Assembly (NCBI GenBank): GCA_007571115.1
Contig: RKSA01000122.1
Span: forward strand, 1 to 21,708
Origin: Gammaproteobacteria bacterium
GTDB lineage: Bacteria > Pseudomonadota > Gammaproteobacteria > Pseudomonadales > Pseudohongiellaceae
Direction of reading: 5' to 3'
Length of the DNA: 21,708 bases
Every line of letters starts with the position of its first letter. The stretch's first letter is position 1. Below the pieces are notes generated by a model. It had not been told where the DNA came from. It was given only the letters and a program-made list of their open reading frames with translations, and did not search any database. The position numbers and the translations under genes are program-made. Below are positions 7,648 to 15,508 of the stretch, in pieces.

Positions 7648-8766
7648 TTAGGCGCGGAAGTGGCGGCCACCTTTGCTGGTGATGGCGCCGGACAGCTCGA
7701 GCTCGAGCAGTTGCACGGCGAGTTGCTGTGGGGAAAGCCCGGTTTTGACCGCCAGGGTTTCCGGGAGCGAGCCCGATTCATCGAGAGCGGCGAGCAGTGT
7801 CGCGTTCTCTGGCGCAAGGCCGGGATGGCGGCCCGCTGCTGCGGCTTGCATGGCGTCAGACTCGTTCTTCGCGGCAGCGATGATTCCCGGCAGCTCGCGC
7901 GCGACGTCCTCGACGGATGCAACGAGAGCGGCGCCCTGGCGAAGCAGTTGATGGCAGCCCTGGGAGACCGGGCTCGAGATCGGGCCGGGCATGGCGAAAA
8001 CTTCCCGGTTCTGCTGCAAGGCGAGCTTGGCGGTGACCAGCGAGCCGCTGCGCAAGCTCGCCTCGACCACCACAACGCCGACGGCCAGGCCGCTGATGAT
8101 GCGGTTGCGACGCGGAAAATTGGCCCGGGCCGGCGGCGTCCCCGGCGGAAACTCCGAAACCAGTGCGCCTTGGCAGCGAATCTGCTCGCGCAGTTCGCGG
8201 TTGCGTGCGGGATAGCAGACATCGACCCCCGCTCCCAGCACCGCCACCGTGCGCCCGCCAGCGGCAAGCGCTCCCTGATGCGCCGCAGCGTCGATCCCCA
8301 AAGCCATCCCCGAGCCGATGAGCAGCCCGGCCCGGCTCAATTCGTGGGCGAGCCAGTGGGCGTGGCGGCGTCCATAGGAGGTGCAGCGCCGACTGCCTAC
8401 CAGCGCGAGACAGGCGTCGTTCAGGCACGACGCCTCGCCTTCGACATACAGCACCGGCGGCGGCGCGGCGATTTCGCGCAACAGCACGGGATACAGCGGC
8501 GATTCGAAATGGATGATGCTGCGACCGGGCCTGGCGGACCAGGCAAGGTCCGCCTCGGCCTTGCGGCTGCGAGAATGAAACAGGCCTTTTGACAGCAATG
8601 CGGCGATTTGCCGCTTGCCGAACCCGGCTTCGCGAAGCACTTCGGCGCGCATCAGCCGCAAGCTGCTCAAGGAACCGAGTTCGCCAAGCGTCCGGGCGAG
8701 AATTCCGGCACTGAACGCTTCGTGATGCACGAGGCCCAGGTAGTCGGTGAGCAAGGGATCTTCCAT
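7648..8766 (-). CDS. dprA: DprA/Smf DNA-processing protein
   Basis: 372 residues from ATG 8766, matching the usual length of about 370; upstream in-frame codons would overlap the def promoter. DprA binds incoming single-stranded DNA during transformation and loads RecA; in non-competent bacteria its role is unclear. The Rossmann-like core is complete: VGSRRCTSYG, GSGMALGIDAAAHQGAL, RTVAVLGAGVDVCYP, SEFPPGTPPARANFPRRNRII and SGSLVTAKLALQQNREVFAMPG. An N-terminal SAM-like helical region precedes it and a winged-helix C-terminus (SGAITSKGGRHFRA) ends it. GGGGA 11 bases upstream may be the ribosome site. It is divergent from def, as in Pseudomonas, where a LysM gene usually lies between; that gene is absent here. 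Confidence 0.95.
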   Translation of the reverse strand: MEDPLLTDYLGLVHHEAFSAGILARTLGELGSLSSLRLMRAEVLREAGFGKRQIAALLSKGLFHSRSRKAEADLAWSARPGRSIIHFESPLYPVLLREIAAPPPVLYVEGEASCLNDACLALVGSRRCTSYGRRHAHWLAHELSRAGLLIGSGMALGIDAAAHQGALAAGGRTVAVLGAGVDVCYPARNRELREQIRCQGALVSEFPPGTPPARANFPRRNRIISGLAVGVVVVEASLRSGSLVTAKLALQQNREVFAMPGPISSPVSQGCHQLLRQGAALVASVEDVARELPGIIAAAKNESDAMQAAAAGRHPGLAPENATLLAALDESGSLPETLAVKTGLSPQQLAVQLLELELSGAITSKGGRHFRA

Positions 8767-8786
8767 GGCGCAATATTTCCCCAGGC

Positions 8787-8795
8787 TGCTATACT
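8787..8795 (+). promoter_or_regulatory. Extended -10 promoter for def-fmt-rsmB(-trkA)
   Basis: TGCTATACT is an extended -10 (TGN plus TATACT) with one mismatch from TATAAT. It predicts transcription from about 8802 and a leader of about 100 bases before the def ATG. No good -35 is visible, as is common with extended -10 promoters. Confidence 0.55.
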
Positions 8796-8855
8796 CTTTC
8801 ACTTGGTTCGCTTGGTGTGTTTCGCAGGGTCGTTTCCGAAGACCCGACGCAATTG

Positions 8856-8891
8856 GCAAGACGGCCCGCAAGGCGGTTTGCAAGACGGTTT
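8856..8891 (+). repeat. Three tandem 12-base repeats in the def leader
   Basis: The units are GCAAGACGGCCC (8856-8867), GCAAGGCGGTTT (8868-8879) and GCAAGACGGTTT (8880-8891). They are head to tail with no gaps and end 12 bases before the def ATG. They lie in the predicted untranslated leader and could affect ribosome access or vary in number by slippage. Confidence 0.85.
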
Positions 8892-8903
8892 GACGAAAAA
8901 ATC

Positions 8904-9410
8904 ATGGCACAACTGCCGATTCTGGAATTTCCCGATCCGAGACTGCGCAAGGTCGCGGCACCGGTCACGGTTTTTGACGAGCGCTTTCGCACCCTGGTCG
9001 AGGACATGCTCGAAACGATGTACCAGGCCGAAGGGATCGGCCTCGCCGCGACTCAGGTCAACGTGCATCAGCGCTTGCTCGTGCTCGACCTTTCCGGGGA
9101 AAAGGATAGTCCACAAGTGTTCGCCAATCCAGAATTCGAGGTAATCGAGCAGGAGCTGCACGAGCACCAGGAAGGTTGCCTGTCGGTACCGGGATTTTTC
9201 GAGGAAGTCCGCCGCCCTCGGGCGATTCGCGTTCGCGCCCAGGACCAGCACGGCAAAAGCTTCGAGCTCGAGGCGCGAGGCGTGCTCGCGGTCTGCATCC
9301 AGCACGAAATCGATCACCTCGACGGCAAGCTGTTCGTCGACTATCTGACCCCGCTGAAGCGCCAGCGAATCCGCGGCAAGCTTCTGAAAGAGCAAAGGAA
9401 GTCCGCCTGA
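8904..9410 (+). CDS. def: Peptide deformylase
   Basis: 168 residues from ATG 8904, the usual length (E. coli 169). It removes the formyl group from the N-terminal methionine of nascent proteins at the ribosome exit. All three signature motifs are present: GIGLAATQV at about residue 44, EGCLSVPG at about 90 with the metal-ligand Cys 92, and HEIDH at 134-138 giving two His ligands and the catalytic Glu. The N-terminus MAQLPILEFPDPRLR is standard, which decides the start against upstream in-frame codons. The ribosome site before the ATG is weak. The stop TGA overlaps the likely CTG start of fmt, so the two opposing activities, formylation and deformylation, are encoded together as in most bacteria. 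Confidence 0.98.
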   Translation: MAQLPILEFPDPRLRKVAAPVTVFDERFRTLVEDMLETMYQAEGIGLAATQVNVHQRLLVLDLSGEKDSPQVFANPEFEVIEQELHEHQEGCLSVPGFFEEVRRPRAIRVRAQDQHGKSFELEARGVLAVCIQHEIDHLDGKLFVDYLTPLKRQRIRGKLLKEQRKSA

Positions 9411-10378
9411 ATCCGCAACCGGCATTGCGGCTCGGCTTTGCCGGAACCCCGGCCTTCGCCGCCGCCCTGCTCGCCGCCCTGCTCGACTCCCCCCACGAAG
9501 TGGTGGCGGTCTACACCCAGCCCGACCGGCGAGCCGGTCGCGGTCGCAAGCTGCGACCGAGCGCCGTCGCCGAGCTCGCCGAAAAGCATCGTCTGCCCTT
9601 GCGCAAGCCGGTCAGCCTGCGTGGCGAAGCCGAGGCGCGGGAACTCGCGTCTTTCGCTCTCGACGTTCTTGTGGTCGCGGCCTACGGACTGCTTCTGCCC
9701 CGCTCGATTCTCGCATTGCCGCAGCAGGGCTGCATCAATGTCCACGCCTCGATGCTGCCGCGCTGGCGCGGCGCCGCGCCCATCGAACGCGCCTTGCTCG
9801 CTGGCGACCGGACTAGCGGAATCACGATCATGCTGATGGACGAGGGCCTCGATAGCGGCGATATCGTGTTGCAGCGCGAGGTTCCCATCGGCGTCCGGGA
9901 CGACCGCGTCGCGCTCGAGGCGAAGCTCGTCGCGGCCGGCTGCGAGGCATTGCGCCACAGCCTCGACCACTTGCCCGAGCTGCTCGCGAAGCGGCGGCAA
10001 CAGAATCACGGCCTGGCCACGTATGCCCACAAGCTTGACAAGAGCGAAGCCCTGATCGACTGGAATGCACCGGCGGAATCGATCGATCGCCAGGTGCGGG
10101 CCGGGGTCGGCCGGATGCCGGCGTTTGCCTTGCTCGGGTCGCATCGGCTGCGAATCCTGCGCACCCGTCCGGCGCCATGGGAGGGAGCGAACGGGCCCCC
10201 AGGAACGATCTTGCACGTCGGCCCGGTGGGCCTGGTCGTCGCCTGCGGCAGCGGCGCCTTGCAAGTCGAGCTCGTGCAGCTTGCTGGCAAGAATCCGGTG
10301 GCGGTTGCCGCCCTGCGCAATTCGCCGGCGACCCCGTTCCAGGCCGGGGAGCGCTTCCACGGCCCGGCAACGGCCTAG
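9407..10378 (+). CDS. fmt: Methionyl-tRNA formyltransferase
   Basis: 323 residues if it starts at CTG 9407. It transfers a formyl group from 10-formyl-THF to initiator Met-tRNA. The N-terminal Rossmann domain starts LGFAGTPAFA; NVHASMLPRWRGAAPIERALL holds catalytic Asn 111 and His 113, and MDEGLDSGD holds Asp 149, two positions later than E. coli 109, 111 and 147. The C-terminal OB-like domain follows. No ATG or GTG lies between the end of def and LGFAGTP in this frame. CTG 9407 overlaps the def stop as CTGA and follows GGAAG by 5 bases; TTG 9425 is the other choice but lacks a ribosome site. Translational coupling to def is likely. Confidence 0.95.
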   Translation: MNPQPALRLGFAGTPAFAAALLAALLDSPHEVVAVYTQPDRRAGRGRKLRPSAVAELAEKHRLPLRKPVSLRGEAEARELASFALDVLVVAAYGLLLPRSILALPQQGCINVHASMLPRWRGAAPIERALLAGDRTSGITIMLMDEGLDSGDIVLQREVPIGVRDDRVALEAKLVAAGCEALRHSLDHLPELLAKRRQQNHGLATYAHKLDKSEALIDWNAPAESIDRQVRAGVGRMPAFALLGSHRLRILRTRPAPWEGANGPPGTILHVGPVGLVVACGSGALQVELVQLAGKNPVAVAALRNSPATPFQAGERFHGPATA

Positions 10379-10384
10379 CAAGCC

Positions 10385-11674
10385 ATGGAGCTTCGCGTCA
10401 CCGCTGCACGCATCCTGAGCCGCCTCGCCCGGAAAAAAGGCGCCCTCGAGCAACATCTCGCGCCTTATCGGGGCCAGCCCGGGTTCGGCTTGTTGCAGGA
10501 AATCTGCTACGGAGTTTGCCGCCATCACGAGTCGCTCGACTTTCTGCTCGGGCAATTGCTCGAGCGGCCCTTGCGCAAACGCGATTCCGACTTGCAATAC
10601 CTGCTGCTGGGCGCCTTGCACGAATTGCGCGAACTGGCCATTCCCGGCCATGCGACGGTCCACGAAACCGTCGAAGCTGCCGGCCGAATGGGCAAAGGCT
10701 GGTCGCAACCGCTTGTCAATGCTGTCTTGCGCAGCTACCAGCGGCGCCGGGAAGCGCTCGAGGGGCAACTCGAACAGCAGCCCGAAGCGACACGGCTCAG
10801 CCATCCACCCTGGCTGGCCGAAGCGATCCGCGCCGACTGGCCCGGCCACTGGCGGCAGCTCCTCGCCAGCAACAATCTCCGCCCGCCGATGACCTTGCGC
10901 GTCAACGAGCGCAAAAGCCCCCGGGAAGACGCGATGCACCTGCTTCGCCAGGCCGGACTCGAATGCGAACTCGGCAAGCTCGCTCGATCCGCAGTGTATT
11001 TGCACAAGCCCGTGCCGGTGTCGGCGATCCCGGGATTTGCCGATGGCGTGTTCAGCGTGCAGGACGAGGCTTCGCAACTCGTCCCGGGCTTGCTTGCCGT
11101 GAAACCGGGCGACCGGGTGCTCGACGCCTGTGCAGCGCCCGGCGGCAAGACCTGCCATTTGCTCGAATCGATGCCGGAGCTGGACTGCCTGGCGCTCGAC
11201 CGGGACTCCCGGCGGCTGGCAATGATTCGGGAGAATCTCGACCGGCTCGGCCTGGCGGCGCGGCTTGCCGCAGCCGATGCCAGAGAACCGGCGACGTGGT
11301 GGGATTCCCGCCCTTTTGCTCGCATCCTGCTCGATGCGCCGTGCTCGGCAACCGGAGTGATCCGGCGCCACCCCGACATCAAGTTGCTGCTGCGACCGGG
11401 AGATATCGACCGGCACGCCAACGGCCAATTCGAGCTGTTGCGCAAGCTCTGGGATTGTCTGGCGCCGGGAGGGCGGCTGCTCTACACGACGTGTTCGCTG
11501 CTGCGCCGGGAAAACGAGCAGGTCGTTGCGCGGTTCCTCGCGAACGCAAGCGATGCTAAACCGGCAAGCATCGATGCCGATTGGGGAATAGAATGCGCTC
11601 ATGGAAGGCAGTTGACGCCAGAAGGCGCCGATGGCCCCGACGGCTTCCATTTCTGCCTGTTGGAGAAAACTTGA
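10385..11674 (+). CDS. rsmB: 16S rRNA (cytosine-967-C5) methyltransferase
   Basis: 429 residues, the family's usual length. It uses SAM to methylate C967 of 16S rRNA. The N-terminal NusB-like RNA-binding domain spans about residues 1-140. The methyltransferase domain shows the SAM site VLDACAAPGGKTCHLLE and LALDRDSRRL, then LDAPCSATGVIRRHPDIK with Cys 320 and YTTCSLL with Cys 370. By analogy to E. coli, Cys 370 is the nucleophile and Cys 320 aids product release. The ATG lies 6 bases after the fmt stop. It continues the def-fmt operon, an order kept across gammaproteobacteria. Confidence 0.97.
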   Translation: MELRVTAARILSRLARKKGALEQHLAPYRGQPGFGLLQEICYGVCRHHESLDFLLGQLLERPLRKRDSDLQYLLLGALHELRELAIPGHATVHETVEAAGRMGKGWSQPLVNAVLRSYQRRREALEGQLEQQPEATRLSHPPWLAEAIRADWPGHWRQLLASNNLRPPMTLRVNERKSPREDAMHLLRQAGLECELGKLARSAVYLHKPVPVSAIPGFADGVFSVQDEASQLVPGLLAVKPGDRVLDACAAPGGKTCHLLESMPELDCLALDRDSRRLAMIRENLDRLGLAARLAAADAREPATWWDSRPFARILLDAPCSATGVIRRHPDIKLLLRPGDIDRHANGQFELLRKLWDCLAPGGRLLYTTCSLLRRENEQVVARFLANASDAKPASIDADWGIECAHGRQLTPEGADGPDGFHFCLLEKT

Positions 11675-11717
11675 ATGGCAACCCGTCAGGCGCTTGCATG
11701 ATGCACGCGATTTCGCC

Positions 11718-13088
11718 ATGAAGATCATCGTCCTGGGGGCGAATCCCGTCGGCATCAGCCTGGCGGAGACCTTATCGGCCGAATCCAACGACGTGACACT
11801 CGTCGATGGAGACGAAACGCGCCTCGAAGGGCTCAAGCGCGGCATGGACATCCAGGTCGTCAGCGGTCGCGGCTCGCATCCCGACGTGCTCGAACACGCT
11901 GGCGTCGAAGACGCCGACCTGCTCATCGCCGTTTCCGAAAGCGACGAATTGAACATGGTCGCCTGCCGGGTCGCGTATGCGTTGCATCGAACGCCGAAGA
12001 AAATCTGCCGGGTGCATTCGACCTCGTTCATCCGCGACGCACTGTTTGGCAAGCACGGCATCGCGGTGGACACTCCCATCTGCCCGGAAATGATCGTTTC
12101 CGACTATATCGAGCGCCTTGTCGACCTTCCCGGCGCCTTGCAGGTGCTTGATTTCGCCGACGGCAAGGTGCAGCTCGTGGCAGTCAAGGCGGTTGCCGAG
12201 GGGCCCCTCGTCGGCCAGGAAATTCGCCTGTTGCGCGAGCACATGCCGACGGTCGACACCCGGGTCGCGGCGATTTTCCGCAAGAACCGGCCCGTCGTGC
12301 CAGAAGGCTCGACCGTCATCAAGGCGGCAGACGAGGTGTTCTTCGTCGCCGCCCAAGGCGACATTCCCGACTGCATCGCCGAAGTGCGCGGCGTCGACCG
12401 CAACTACCGCCGCGTCTTCATCGCCGGTGGCGGCAATATCGGCCTGCGGCTGGCGCAGCAGCTCGAGCCGCGCTACAAGGTCAAGGTCGTCGAGCGCTGC
12501 GAGCAGCGTTGCGATTTCCTCACCGGAAAACTCGACCGGAGCCTGGTCCTGCATGGCGAGGCGTCGGATCGCGAATTGCTGGTCGGCGAGAACATCGAGG
12601 ATGCCGACGTGTTCGCGGCGCTGACCAATGACGACGAGGCCAACATCATGTCGTGCATGATGGCCAAGCGGCTCGGCGCGAAAAAAGTCATGGCGATCAT
12701 CAACAACCCCAACTACGTCGACCTGATCCAGGGAGGCGAGATCGACATCGCCATCTCGCCGCAGCAGGCGACGATCGGCAGCGTGCTGACCAAGGTGCGC
12801 CGCGCCGACTTCGCCAACGTGCATTCGCTGCGCCGCGGCGCTGCCGAAGCGATCGAGGTCGTCGTCCATGGCGATGTCGGCTCGTCGAAAGTGATCGGCC
12901 GGAAACTGCGCGAGCTGGATCTGCCCGAAGGAATCACCGTCGGAGCGATCGTGCGCAACGACGAGGTGCTCATCGCCCACGACAGCACCCGGGTCGAGGC
13001 CGGCGATCACGTCATCCTGTTTCTCGTCGACCGCAAGAGCGTCGTCCTCGTCGAGCGCCTGTTCGGCGCAGGCTTCGCGCACTTCTGA
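11718..13088 (+). CDS. trkA: Trk potassium uptake regulatory subunit TrkA
   Basis: 456 residues from ATG 11718 (E. coli 458). TrkA is the cytoplasmic, nucleotide-binding gating ring of the Trk potassium transporter. It has two RCK_N/RCK_C pairs. The second begins VFIAGGGNIGLRLAQQLE near residue 233, with the complete glycine-rich nucleotide motif. The first begins KIIVLGANPVGISLAE, where the second Gly of GxGxxG is Asn; the following VTLVDGDE acidic end is normal. It lies 43 bases after rsmB and 6 before trkH, so it is probably transcribed with both. TrkA works with TrkH at the inner membrane, and the pair is complete here. Confidence 0.97.
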   Translation: MKIIVLGANPVGISLAETLSAESNDVTLVDGDETRLEGLKRGMDIQVVSGRGSHPDVLEHAGVEDADLLIAVSESDELNMVACRVAYALHRTPKKICRVHSTSFIRDALFGKHGIAVDTPICPEMIVSDYIERLVDLPGALQVLDFADGKVQLVAVKAVAEGPLVGQEIRLLREHMPTVDTRVAAIFRKNRPVVPEGSTVIKAADEVFFVAAQGDIPDCIAEVRGVDRNYRRVFIAGGGNIGLRLAQQLEPRYKVKVVERCEQRCDFLTGKLDRSLVLHGEASDRELLVGENIEDADVFAALTNDDEANIMSCMMAKRLGAKKVMAIINNPNYVDLIQGGEIDIAISPQQATIGSVLTKVRRADFANVHSLRRGAAEAIEVVVHGDVGSSKVIGRKLRELDLPEGITVGAIVRNDEVLIAHDSTRVEAGDHVILFLVDRKSVVLVERLFGAGFAHF

Positions 13089-13094
13089 GCCGCC

Positions 13095-14543
13095 ATGCAC
13101 CCTGCGATGATTACCAAGATCCTCGGCATTCTGCTGATGCTGTTCAGCCTGCTGGGAACCTTGCCGCCAGCGCTGGTGTCGCTGCTGTACCGGGATGGCA
13201 CGATCGGGGTGTTCTTTTCCACGTTTCTCCTGCTGTTCCTGCTCGGGCTCGGCCTGTGGGGGGCGACCGCCCGGATCTCGCGGGAGCTGACGATTCGCGA
13301 CGGCTTTCTCGTGGTGACGCTGTTCTGGAGCGTGCTCGGCGTTGCCGGCTGCCTGCCTTTTCTGCTCGCCCTCGAGCTGAGCCCCACCGATGCAATCTTC
13401 GAATCGATCTCGGGGCTGACGACGACCGGCGCGACGGTGATTTCAGGCCTCGACGCGCTGCCCCGGTCGATCCTTTTCTATCGGCAACTGCTGCAATGGA
13501 TGGGGGGCATGGGGATCATCGTGCTCGCCATGGCGTTGCTGCCGATGCTCGGCGTCGGCGGCATGCAGCTTTACCAGGCCGAAACCCCCGGACCCTTGAA
13601 AGACAACAAGCTGGCACCGCGTCTTGCCGAAACCGCCAAGGCCCTGTGGCTGATCTATCTGAGCCTGACGCTGGCCTGCGCGTTCTCGTACTGGCTCGCG
13701 GGAATGACCCCCTTCGACGCCATCAGCCACGCGTTCACGACGATCGCCATCGGCGGCTTCTCGACCCACGACGCGAGCATCGGCCACTTCGACAGCGCCG
13801 CCATCGATGGCGTCGCCATCGTCTTCATGGTCATCGCGGGAGTCAATTTCGCCTTGCACTTCACGGCGTGGCAACGCCGTTCGCCAAGGCATTACCTGGC
13901 CGACCCGGAATTTCGCTTCTATGCCTTTCTGCTTGGCTCGCTATCGCTGACGACGATCAGCATCCTATACATCACCGCAACCCACCAGAGCCTCGCCGAT
14001 GCGACCATCAAGGGCCTGTTCCAGGTCGTCTCGATCGCCACCACGACCGGATTCGTCACCGACGATTTCAGCTCGTGGCCGCTATTCCTGCCGTACATGC
14101 TGCTCTATGCCGCGATTATCGGCGCCTGTGCCGGATCGACCGGCGGCGGCATCAAGGTCGTTCGCATCCTGCTGATCTTCAAGCAGGGCTTCCGCGAAGT
14201 GCAGCGGCTGATTCATCCGAAGGCGGTCATTCCGATCAAGCTCGGCGACAAGCGCGTGCCGGATCGGGTGATCGAGTCGGTGTGGGGCTTTTTCGCGGTC
14301 TACGTCATGGTTTTCATGCTGATGCTGCTCGCGCTGCTTGCCTCCGGGGTTGAAATCATCACCGCTTTCAGCGCCGTCGGCGCGTGCATCAACAATCTGG
14401 GCCCTGGGCTGGAAGGCGTTGCGACGACGTACCAGGCCCTTCCCGTCGCGGCGAAATGGATCCTTTGCGTCGCCATGCTGCTCGGCCGACTCGAGGTATT
14501 CACCTTGCTCGTGCTGTTCACGCCGATGTTCTGGAGGCGCTAG
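13095..14543 (+). CDS. trkH: Trk potassium transporter channel subunit TrkH
   Basis: 482 residues, the family length. This is the inner-membrane potassium-translocating subunit. It has about ten membrane segments arranged as repeated M1-P-M2 units, and the pore loops are recognisable: SGLTTTGATVISG, FTTIAIGGFSTHD, SIATTTGFVTDD and SAVGACINNLGPGL. GACAGSTGGGIKVVR is the conserved intramembrane segment. The ATG follows the trkA stop by 6 bases, so the potassium channel and its gating ring form one transcription unit. The last codon is followed by TAG 14541-14543, which overlaps the stop of the convergent acyltransferase gene. An older paralogue, TrkG or KtrB, is less likely given the trkA linkage. 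Confidence 0.96.
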   Translation: MHPAMITKILGILLMLFSLLGTLPPALVSLLYRDGTIGVFFSTFLLLFLLGLGLWGATARISRELTIRDGFLVVTLFWSVLGVAGCLPFLLALELSPTDAIFESISGLTTTGATVISGLDALPRSILFYRQLLQWMGGMGIIVLAMALLPMLGVGGMQLYQAETPGPLKDNKLAPRLAETAKALWLIYLSLTLACAFSYWLAGMTPFDAISHAFTTIAIGGFSTHDASIGHFDSAAIDGVAIVFMVIAGVNFALHFTAWQRRSPRHYLADPEFRFYAFLLGSLSLTTISILYITATHQSLADATIKGLFQVVSIATTTGFVTDDFSSWPLFLPYMLLYAAIIGACAGSTGGGIKVVRILLIFKQGFREVQRLIHPKAVIPIKLGDKRVPDRVIESVWGFFAVYVMVFMLMLLALLASGVEIITAFSAVGACINNLGPGLEGVATTYQALPVAAKWILCVAMLLGRLEVFTLLVLFTPMFWRR

Positions 14544-15409
14544 CCCGCCGGGTAGAACTCCGAGTCGTCTGGCTGGCGGCGGAAGCGCTTGTACTCCCAA
14601 TGATATTGTTCCGGGTGCTGAGCGATCATTCCCTCGATCGCCGAATTCATCGCCGAAATTGACTCTTCAAGATTTTCTTTTTGCAAGTCAATCTCTTGCA
14701 CTACCATGCGAAAGCCTGCACCGCCAGGCAGGCGCGCAGCATAGCCGCAAAAACTCCGCACGCCAGGCCGCTGCGCCAGTTTGCACGCCAAGGTCATGGT
14801 ATACGCCTGCTGTGCAAAGAAAGGCGCGTACACGCCGCTTCCATCGGGGGGCACCTGGTCCGGAAGAATCCCGACGAGCTCGCCGGCGCGCAAGGCTCGC
14901 AACAGTTTCGACACGCCCTGCCTGCCTGCTGCGGCCATGCGCAGGCCGCCCCTCGAGCGGCTTTCCAGCAATAGCGAATCGAGGGCCGGCCAGCGCGAAG
15001 GAAGATAGAGAAAATGCGCTGGCAAGCCGTGGCTCACCAACAGGCCGAAAATTTCCCAGTTGCCAAGATGCGGTGCCAGCAAGACCACGCCGCGCCCTGC
15101 CGAGACCGCCTGGCGCAATTGCTCGACGCCTTCGGGCTCTCGCGACAGCTCGCGAAGCCTCGCGACGGACCACGACCACGAGCGCCCCGCCTCGAACAGG
15201 TAGCAAAGCGAATGTTGCAGGCTCGCGCGGGCGAGACGCCGGGTGTCGGCGGGCTCGAGCTGAGGAAAACAGACTTCGACATTGCGCGAGGTCGTTCGCG
15301 CGGCCCTGCTGGGAACCCTCGCCATGATCGCGCCGAGCGCGCGAGCGGCGCCGTGGAGCAATGACAATGGCAGGCGCGCGGAAATCGCGAGCAGCAATCG
15401 AAGTGGCAA
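14540..15409 (-). CDS. LpxL/HtrB-family lipid A (lauroyl-type) acyltransferase
   Basis: 289 residues if it starts at TTG 15409; no ATG is available before the conserved region, and the longer open frame upstream overlaps glyQ. It is expected to add a secondary acyl chain to lipid A at the inner membrane. The N-terminal segment PLRLLLAISARLPLSLL is hydrophobic and anchors it. The catalytic HX4E motif is in APHLGNWE (His 114). ILPDQVPPDGSGVYAPFFA and QYHWEYKRFRRQP match the family's later blocks. In Pseudomonas an HtrB-like gene occupies the same spot near glyQ. Which position of lipid A it acylates cannot be told from sequence. The start codon is uncertain: TTG has only a weak ribosome site. 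Confidence 0.88.
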   Translation of the reverse strand: MPLRLLLAISARLPLSLLHGAARALGAIMARVPSRAARTTSRNVEVCFPQLEPADTRRLARASLQHSLCYLFEAGRSWSWSVARLRELSREPEGVEQLRQAVSAGRGVVLLAPHLGNWEIFGLLVSHGLPAHFLYLPSRWPALDSLLLESRSRGGLRMAAAGRQGVSKLLRALRAGELVGILPDQVPPDGSGVYAPFFAQQAYTMTLACKLAQRPGVRSFCGYAARLPGGAGFRMVVQEIDLQKENLEESISAMNSAIEGMIAQHPEQYHWEYKRFRRQPDDSEFYPAG

Positions 15410-15443
15410 GTGTCTGCTAATGGCTTGGCGCCCCGTTTCTAGC

Positions 15444-15452
15444 TGTGGATAA
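15444..15452 (-). promoter_or_regulatory. Perfect DnaA box (TTATCCACA on minus strand)
   Basis: TGTGGATAA on the plus strand is an exact match to the DnaA box consensus. It sits in the divergent region between the acyltransferase start (15409) and glyQ, about 17 bases upstream of a -10-like GATAAT. I see no cluster of further boxes, so it is a single regulatory or titration site rather than an origin. Confidence 0.75.
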
Positions 15453-15468
15453 CTGCCGGGAATTCTAG

Positions 15469-15474
15469 GATAAT
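15469..15474 (+). promoter_or_regulatory. -10-like element of the glyQ-glyS-gmhB operon
   Basis: GATAAT lies 35 bases before the glyQ start. Seventeen bases further upstream GTGGAT occupies the -35 position and overlaps the DnaA box, so the match to -35 is poor and the promoter may need help or be controlled by DnaA. Confidence 0.4.
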
Positions 15475-15508
15475 CGCGGCCTTTCTTGTAGCGCCCCGCG
15501 AACCTGAC

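Noticed and set aside
7385..7651. An 88-codon plus-strand frame between the hypothetical pair and dprA
   Set aside because: No ribosome site, no recognisable domain, and it ends at the dprA stop; probably chance.
8856..8891. The 12-base tandem units as a CRISPR array
   Set aside because: Units are far too short, contiguous and without spacers.
9341..12079. A 912-codon open frame on the minus strand opposite fmt, rsmB and part of trkA
   Set aside because: Its composition is typical of antisense GC-rich coding DNA and it overlaps three well-supported genes with complete motifs. No domain was recognised.
11772..13100. A 442-codon minus-strand frame opposite trkA
   Set aside because: Rich in Asp, His, Val and Gly as expected of a shadow frame; trkA on the other strand is certain.
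15444..15452. The DnaA box as evidence for oriC here
   Set aside because: Only one box and no AT-rich unwinding region were seen; the origin is more likely beyond recF to the right.
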